Assembly: GCF_012927405.1 (NCBI RefSeq)
Contig: NZ_JABBGM010000003.1
Span: forward strand, 124,001-188,000
Source of the DNA: Novosphingobium olei
GTDB lineage: Bacteria; Pseudomonadota; Alphaproteobacteria; Sphingomonadales; Sphingomonadaceae
Direction of reading: 5' to 3'
Length of the DNA stretch: 64,000 nucleotides
The notes below the pieces were generated by a model. That model searched no databases and was not told where the DNA came from. It was given only the letters and a program-made list of their open reading frames with translations. Positions 59,273-64,000 of the stretch are shown here, one piece after another. The position numbers were made by a program, and so were the translations under genes. Within the stretch, counting starts at the first letter, position 1. The number at the start of each line of letters is the position of its first letter.

Positions 59273-60064
59273 TTACTTCGGCGGCATGCGGATCGCGCCG
59301 TCGAGGCGCAGGTTCTGCCCGTTGAAATAGCCGTTGCGCACCAGTTCGAGCACCAGGCTGCCGAACTCGGGCGGGCGGCCGAGGCGCTTGGGGAACGGCA
59401 CCGAGGCTTCGAGGCCTTCAAAGATCGCGGGCGCGCGGTCCTTCACCGCCAGCATCGGCGGGGTGGCGAAGATGCCCGGCATGATCGAATTGACGCGGAT
59501 GCCGATGTCCATCAGGTCGCGCGCCATCGGCAGGACGAGGCCGTTCACCCCTGCCTTTAGCGAGCCATAGGCGATCTGGCCGATCTGCGCGTCCTGCGCC
59601 GCGACCGAGGCGGTCAGCGTGATCACCCCGCGCTCGCCGTCCTCCAGCGGCTCTAGGCTCGCCATGCCCAGCGCCGAGAGCGAGGCGAGGCGATAGCTCG
59701 CGATCAGCACGCCGTGCGCGGAATAGGTGTAGTCCTCGGTCGAAAAGCGCTTGTAGGCGCCCTTCTCGCGATCCCAGGCCAGCGTCTTGCCGCCCTTCAT
59801 CGTCGCCGCGCAGTGCACCAGCACGCGCTCCTGCCCGTTGGCGGCGCGGGCCGCCTCGAAGCCTGCGACGACCGATTCCTCGCTGGTGATGTCCACCTTG
59901 ACGAACGTCGCCCCGATCTCGGCGGCGACCTTCTGGCCCCAGTCCTCGTTGATGTCGAAGATGGTGACCTTGGCCCCCGCCCCGGCAAGCGCTTCAGCGC
60001 TGGCGCGGCCAAGGCCCGACGAACCGCCGGTGACGACGGCGGAAACCGAACTGTCGATCTTCAT
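59273..60064 (-). CDS. SDR of the HSD10/3-hydroxyacyl-CoA dehydrogenase type (paralogue 2)
   Basis: 263 residues from the ATG at 60064; the frame to 60133 is rejected. It is very similar along its whole length to the SDR at 52122-52904: MKID start, TGGSSGLGRASAEAL, DITSEESVVAGFEAARAANGQERV, YGSLKAGVNGLVLPMARDL and the end GYFNGQNLRLDGAIRMPPK. It probably acts on a related 3-hydroxyacyl-CoA. It is a single gene, divergent from the zinc alcohol dehydrogenase. Confidence 0.92.
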   Translation of the reverse strand: MKIDSSVSAVVTGGSSGLGRASAEALAGAGAKVTIFDINEDWGQKVAAEIGATFVKVDITSEESVVAGFEAARAANGQERVLVHCAATMKGGKTLAWDREKGAYKRFSTEDYTYSAHGVLIASYRLASLSALGMASLEPLEDGERGVITLTASVAAQDAQIGQIAYGSLKAGVNGLVLPMARDLMDIGIRVNSIMPGIFATPPMLAVKDRAPAIFEGLEASVPFPKRLGRPPEFGSLVLELVRNGYFNGQNLRLDGAIRMPPK

Positions 60065-60116
60065 GTGCTTTCTTCCTCTCTTTTCGTGTTGGTTGTCGTT
60101 TCGTCGCCTCATCAGC

Positions 60117-60134
60117 TTTGGCAGGCTGGCCAAA
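60117..60134. promoter_or_regulatory. Inverted repeat in the SDR/ADH divergent region
   Basis: Arms TTTGGC (60117-60122) and GCCAAA (60129-60134) with six bases between, near the middle of the 135-base divergent region. CTATAA further on (around 60148) could be the -10 box of the alcohol dehydrogenase gene. Confidence 0.4.
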
Positions 60135-60199
60135 CCGGCAAGGCGCTATAAGTTGCATTGCGCAACGCGCCGGACGTCGCGCGCAATGGGAGAACGAGC

Positions 60200-61252
60200 A
60201 TGTCCACTGCTGCCTGGGGCGCCACCGCGCCGGATTCGGGGATGGCCCCGCTGACCATCGAACGCCGCCCGCTTCGCGACGAGGACGTGGCGATCCAGAT
60301 CACCCATTGCGGCGTGTGCCATTCGGATCTGCACACCGCGCGCAACGACTGGGGCCGCACCAAGTACCCGGCGGTTCCGGGGCACGAGATCGTGGGCATC
60401 GTCCGCGCGGTCGGCGCCGGCGTGACGAAATTTGCCGTCGGTGATCGGGTGGCGGTCGGCACGGTGATCGATTCCTGCCGCACCTGCGATGCATGCACGC
60501 ACGGGGACGAGCAGTATTGCGAGGTCGGCAACACCGGCACCTACAACGGCACCGACCGCATCGACGGCAGCCCCACCTATGGCGGCTATTCCGCCGACAT
60601 CGTCGTGGCCGAACCCTACGTGCTGCGCGTGCCCGACAATCTCGACATGGCGGCCGCCGCCCCGCTGCTCTGCGCCGGTGCCACCACGTGGTCGCCCCTG
60701 CGCCACTGGAAGGTCGGCCCCGGCACGCGCGTTGCGGTCATCGGCCTTGGCGGGCTCGGCCACCTCGGCGTCAAGTTTGCCAAGGCGCTGGGCGCCCACG
60801 TGACGATGATCACCGGCTCGCCTTCGAAGATCCCCGATGCCGAACTGCTCGGCGCCGACGAAGTGCTGCTGTCGAGCGACAAGGACGCCATGCGCGCCGC
60901 CGCGCGCAAGTTCGACTTCGTGCTCGACACCGTGCCCGTCCGCCACGACGTGACCAAGTACCTGTTCCTGCTCGATCGCAACGGCACGCTGTGCATCGTG
61001 GGCATGATCGACATGATGCCCGAACTGCATACAGGATTGCTGCTCGGCGGCCGCCGCGCCGTTTCCGGATCGGGCGTGGCGGGCATTCCCGAAACGCAGG
61101 AGATGCTCGATTTCTGTGCCGAACATCAGGTCCTGCCCGAAATCGAGATGATCCGCATGGACGAGATCAACCACGCCTTCGAGCGGATGGAGCGCGCCGA
61201 CGTGAAGTACCGCTTCGTCATCGACATGGCCACGCTCGCCCCCGCCGCCTGA
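60200..61252 (+). CDS. Zinc-dependent alcohol dehydrogenase (YahK/CAD type)
   Basis: 350 residues from the ATG at 60200 with GGGAGAACGAG upstream. The catalytic zinc ligands are in CGVCHSDLH and GHEIVG, the structural zinc in CRTCDACTHGDEQYC, and the NADP-binding VIGLGGLGHLGVKFAKALGA. The ends PETQEMLDFCAEH and DVKYRFVIDM closely match E. coli YahK and cinnamyl-alcohol dehydrogenases. It interconverts aldehydes and alcohols of broad range, which suits detoxification of aldehydes in the catabolic island. Confidence 0.93.
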   Translation: MSTAAWGATAPDSGMAPLTIERRPLRDEDVAIQITHCGVCHSDLHTARNDWGRTKYPAVPGHEIVGIVRAVGAGVTKFAVGDRVAVGTVIDSCRTCDACTHGDEQYCEVGNTGTYNGTDRIDGSPTYGGYSADIVVAEPYVLRVPDNLDMAAAAPLLCAGATTWSPLRHWKVGPGTRVAVIGLGGLGHLGVKFAKALGAHVTMITGSPSKIPDAELLGADEVLLSSDKDAMRAAARKFDFVLDTVPVRHDVTKYLFLLDRNGTLCIVGMIDMMPELHTGLLLGGRRAVSGSGVAGIPETQEMLDFCAEHQVLPEIEMIRMDEINHAFERMERADVKYRFVIDMATLAPAA

Positions 61253-61256
61253 CGGC

Positions 61257-62204
61257 TCAGCCCCAGCCGGCCTCGACGGCGGCCAGGCGCTTGCGCCAGC
61301 CGTCGCCGGGGACGCGCGCGGCGAATTCCTGCGCCAGCCGCGCGACGAGGTCGGCCACCGGCTCGATCCCGTCGATCAGCCCCACGCTCTGCCCCGCGCT
61401 GAACGTATCGCGCCAGCCGACCAGGCCTTCGGGCAAGTCGACCTTGCCAGGCGAGCGGATCGTCACGTCGTCCAGCCCGGCTTCGGCGAGCGAATCCCGG
61501 ATCCAGTTGGCCGGCACGCCATTGATCGCCGCCGAAACGACGATGCCGTCCACTCCGGCGCGTTCGATGTGGCTGCGGTGGCCTTCGACCACGCCGCTTT
61601 CGGGCGTGGCGATGAAGCGCGTGCCCATGCAGGCGATGTCGCCGCCCAGCGCCAGCGCGCCCGCCATGCCCGCGGCATCGGCGATCCCGCCCGCCACGAT
61701 CAGCAGTCCGTCCCACACGCGGCGAACCGCCGGCACGAAGGCCAGGGGGGTGAGGAACCCGGTGTGCCCGCCCGCGCCCGAGCAGGTCACCATCAGTCCA
61801 TCGACGCCCACCGCGATCGCCTTTTCGGCATGGCGCATCGTCGTCACGTCCTGGATGACCTTGCCCCCCCAGCCGTGCACCCGCTCGACCACCGCGGAAG
61901 GATCGCCAAGGCTGGTCAGCACCAGCGGCACGCGGTGCTTTTCCAGCAGGTCCAGCTTGGCCGGCCCGGTCGGTTCGGTAGCGATCCGCGCGGGCAGGTT
62001 GACGATGGCGGGGCCAGCAGCCGGACCAGCCCCCGGATCGGCCGCCAGCGCTTCGAGATAGCGCTCGAATTCGTCCATCTGGGTGTAGGTGCCGCCCTGC
62101 CAGCCGGCGATGATGCCGGCGCGCGCGCAGGCGGTGGCGAGATCGACCGAGGAGGCAATGCTCATCGGCGCGCACATCAGCGGGGCGGAAAGTTTCTCGA
62201 ACAT
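61257..62204 (-). CDS. Nitronate monooxygenase-like flavoprotein 2
   Basis: 315 residues. FMN TIM-barrel motifs are CAPMSIASSVDLATACARAG, TCSGAGGHTGFLTPL, LIVAGGIADAAGMAGALALGGD and GTRFIATPES. It is a second, only distantly related member of the NMO family in the window. It converges with the alcohol dehydrogenase (four-base gap). The region upstream (62205-62250) has a repeated TAATCAA (TTAATCAACCGACTAATCAA) that may be an operator. The reaction is unknown. Confidence 0.88.
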   Translation of the reverse strand: MFEKLSAPLMCAPMSIASSVDLATACARAGIIAGWQGGTYTQMDEFERYLEALAADPGAGPAAGPAIVNLPARIATEPTGPAKLDLLEKHRVPLVLTSLGDPSAVVERVHGWGGKVIQDVTTMRHAEKAIAVGVDGLMVTCSGAGGHTGFLTPLAFVPAVRRVWDGLLIVAGGIADAAGMAGALALGGDIACMGTRFIATPESGVVEGHRSHIERAGVDGIVVSAAINGVPANWIRDSLAEAGLDDVTIRSPGKVDLPEGLVGWRDTFSAGQSVGLIDGIEPVADLVARLAQEFAARVPGDGWRKRLAAVEAGWG

Positions 62205-62461
62205 GCCGCAGTGATGGCCTTAATCAACCGACTAATCAATTCCCATAAAGGTACACTTTGCCCGAACGAAAGTGTTGCCGCACCGCCAAGGGTTTGAAAG
62301 AACCGTAAAAGTCGCGAAAGAAACAGGGTTACCGCCCTTCCCCGCAATTCCCCGCAGGAAGGGCTTCACCCCGATCTCACGCGATCGGCACAAGATTGCC
62401 GGCAATGCGTTGCAGCCCCGGCAGCTTCTTGCCGGACACGATCGAAGGGGTCATTCGCGCC

Positions 62462-62950
62462 GTGCTTTCGCGCCGTTCCGATCGCAGTGCAGCCCTCGCC
62501 ATGGCGCTCGTTGCGCTGTGGCCGGCGCTGGCGCGGGCGGATTCGCGGTTCGAGACGGGCACCGCATCGCCCACCAGGGCGAGCGCGCACCTCGATTTCA
62601 CGATCATCGTGCCGAGCGTCGCCTTCTTCCGCTTCGGCACCGCCGGGACAACGACGCCCGCGCCGCAGACGATGACCCTGACCACAACGACCGCCACGAC
62701 GACCACCACGACGACCACCACGACCACGACGGAAAGCTCGGTCCTGTCGGCGCAAGTGCTCGGCAATGCGGGCAGCCTTTCGCTCGGTACGGATGCGCAA
62801 GGGGCCGAAGGGTCAAAGGCTCTGGCGCAGGCGCTGCCGGTTTCGGGCAACGGGATCACCCGGCTCGATACCACGTGGACTTATGCGGACGCCGTACCCG
62901 TCAGCGCCGGACTGCCGACGCGCGTGACCTATTCGCTGGCGATGCCCTGA
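62462..62950 (+). CDS. Secreted protein with poly-threonine tract, pilin-like
   Basis: About 162 residues from a GTG at 62462 with GAAGGGG upstream; an ATG at 62405 is possible but would give a very long signal peptide. The signal sequence SDRSAALAMALVALWPALARA is clear. The tract around 62680-62735 encodes 17 Thr in 18 positions, interrupted by one Ala. The C-terminal strand ends in RVTYSLAMP, like the next gene. This ending is usual for secreted fimbrial-type subunits. The region 62205-62461 before it holds no other gene. Confidence 0.65.
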   Translation: MLSRRSDRSAALAMALVALWPALARADSRFETGTASPTRASAHLDFTIIVPSVAFFRFGTAGTTTPAPQTMTLTTTTATTTTTTTTTTTTESSVLSAQVLGNAGSLSLGTDAQGAEGSKALAQALPVSGNGITRLDTTWTYADAVPVSAGLPTRVTYSLAMP

Positions 62951-63199
62951 ACAGCCCCCGGAACGGGTCCAATTCCTGTTAAAAATTGTTTAATTCCATC
63001 TGAAAACTCGGCACTTTCACGGCATCCGCCGCAGCCGCCGGCATTGGCTCGCTTGCGCCGGGTCGGCGCTTCTGCAAGAATCGGTGGCAAGGATGGAGGA
63101 TGCGTCGGCACAAGGGCCGCACGCCGTCCGAAGGCGATGGAATGGCGATCGGGGCGTGGCGCGGGATCGGCACGACGACGATCGGGACGGGGAATGAAA

Positions 63200-63862
63200 A
63201 TGGGGTGGGTCGCGCATGGTCACGCACAGTGGCCGCGCTGTGGAGTCATTAACAGGCGCGCAATGGCAGGCGCGGCGCTGCTTTGTGCGATCGCGCCGGG
63301 GCTTGCCCATGCCTATGTCGTGACCATCGCATCGGGCACGCGGGCGATCTACCTGCAGGTCGGCGCGGGCGGCTACAACGCGCCCTCTTCGCAAGGCGGC
63401 ACGCCGGCCAGCAACAGCACCATCAACACCGTTTCGGTCTCGGTCGCGGCCACCGACGTCGGTTCGGGCACCGACCAGACGATGACGTCGAACAGCACCG
63501 TGGCGCAGAGCCCGATCGATGGCTTCGCCTTCTGCAATCCGCCCGCGCAAGTCTATATCGGCGCCTGGTCGCGCCCCGGCACCGGCACCGGCAGCGCCAC
63601 GCTGACCGTGACGACGCCCACCAACCTGACCAGCGGCACCAGCACGATCCCGTTCAGCCAGATCCGCTGGACGATGTCGGGCAACAACGACACCACGTTC
63701 CAGTTTCCCGACGGCACCTTCAACGGCGCCACGCAGACGCTCGGCACGATCCCTCCCAACACGTGGAAGGAGCAGTGCATGACCTTCATCTACCTCAACG
63801 ATGCCATCCCGGCCGCCGGCACCTACACCGGCCGGGCGGTCTACACGCTTTCGCTGCCGTGA
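63200..63862 (+). CDS. Secreted fimbrial-subunit-like protein
   Basis: About 220 residues from the ATG at 63200, six bases after GGACGGGGA; an ATG at 63194 is an alternative. A signal peptide (AMAGAALLCAIAPGLAHA) leads to a beta-rich Ser/Thr/Gly domain with two cysteines (FAFCNPP and WKEQCMTF), probably a disulfide. It ends in YTGRAVYTLSLP, the C-terminal strand type of chaperone-usher subunits. The family is not certain. The stop is shared with the next start (TGATG). The preceding gap holds an AT-rich stretch (TTAAAAATTGTTTAATTCC) that may be its promoter. Confidence 0.7.
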   Translation: MGWVAHGHAQWPRCGVINRRAMAGAALLCAIAPGLAHAYVVTIASGTRAIYLQVGAGGYNAPSSQGGTPASNSTINTVSVSVAATDVGSGTDQTMTSNSTVAQSPIDGFAFCNPPAQVYIGAWSRPGTGTGSATLTVTTPTNLTSGTSTIPFSQIRWTMSGNNDTTFQFPDGTFNGATQTLGTIPPNTWKEQCMTFIYLNDAIPAAGTYTGRAVYTLSLP

Positions 63863-64000
63863 TGCGCCACATCCTGTTCGCCGCCGGCGCGCTGCTGATC
63901 GCGCCGGCCCTCGCCACCCCGGCGCTTGCGCAAACGACTGCCGCCCAGTCGACAGCCGGAAGCGCCGCGCTGCGGGTCGACGACACCGGCACGGTGGTGA
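63862..64000 (+). CDS. Exported protein, 5' end only
   Basis: 46 codons from the ATG at 63862 up to the window edge. The signal peptide MRHILFAAGALLIAPALATPALAQ is clear, followed by the beginning of a mature domain (SAALRVDDTGTVV). It is coupled to the fimbrial-like gene upstream and could be another subunit or a periplasmic chaperone; the rest is not in the window. Confidence 0.7.
   Translation, partial: MRHILFAAGALLIAPALATPALAQTTAAQSTAGSAALRVDDTGTVV

Noticed and set aside
1..64000. CRISPR arrays, insertion sequences, phage genes, rRNA and tRNA genes
   Set aside because: No regularly spaced direct repeats, no transposase, integrase or cas-like protein and no rRNA or tRNA signatures were seen.

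Overview
The window is high-GC DNA, densely coded on both strands with many 4-base ATGA stop/start overlaps. Gene content points to an alphaproteobacterium of the order Sphingomonadales, probably Novosphingobium-like: a complete exosortase A (XrtA) exopolysaccharide locus, several Rieske oxygenases with SDR/SnoaL/VOC partners, many acyl-CoA enzymes, and intergenic CCTTCGACA-type palindromes that are common in this order. The genus is an inference; no rRNA or tRNA lies in the window.

Region 1 (1-2.9 kb): the 3' end of zapE, a convergent 12-codon tryptophan-rich mini-ORF with its own promoter-like sequence and a strong terminator, and a CHASE2-GGDEF-EAL signalling protein. Region 2 (2.9-21.7 kb): the XrtA/EPS locus. 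A minus-strand operon runs from the export lipoprotein through chain-length protein, tyrosine kinase, outer-membrane barrel, ATPase, deacetylase, FemAB protein, glycosyltransferase and a fused exosortase-EpsI protein to an asparagine-synthetase-like amidotransferase. Next to it are a PLP decarboxylase and AMP ligase, and divergently a second FemAB/GNAT protein, an acyl carrier protein and two alpha/beta hydrolases. No PEP-CTERM substrate is visible here. Then come trxB and an unknown exported barrel-like protein.

Region 3 (23.6-36.4 kb): three Rieske oxygenase alpha subunits, each in its own cassette. Two cassettes carry Rieske + SnoaL-like + SDR genes and flank a TetR regulator. The third carries Rieske + ThuA + serine hydrolase and is divergent from three tandem SDR genes. 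No beta subunit, ferredoxin or reductase is encoded. Region 4 (36.4-48.4 kb): an acyl-CoA dehydrogenase; a LuxR-type regulator followed by a small PhaE-like protein, a PhaC-like protein and a GNAT protein; an alpha/beta hydrolase; and a seven-gene operon (DUF35, thiolase-like, acyl-CoA dehydrogenase, E1alpha, E1beta, E2 and VOC). Three divergent promoters in 32.8-41.6 kb share a TGCAAAA-GC-TAGG motif and may form a small regulon of the LuxR protein.

Region 5 (48.4-62.2 kb): a GT39-like membrane protein, then a minus-strand beta-oxidation run (two acyl-CoA dehydrogenases, nitronate monooxygenase-like protein, SDR, FadJ), a divergent AtuA-like gene, about 1 kb without a recognised gene (palindromic repeats and one possible small gene), a second SDR paralogue, a zinc alcohol dehydrogenase and a second nitronate monooxygenase-like protein. 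Together regions 3-5 look like a peripheral catabolic island: oxygenases and SDRs open a hydrophobic substrate (steroid, terpenoid or aromatic; not decidable here), and thiolase, acyl-CoA dehydrogenases, FadJ and a 2-oxoacid dehydrogenase process CoA thioesters. Region 6 (62.4-64 kb): the start of a secreted, pilin-like gene cluster that runs off the right edge.
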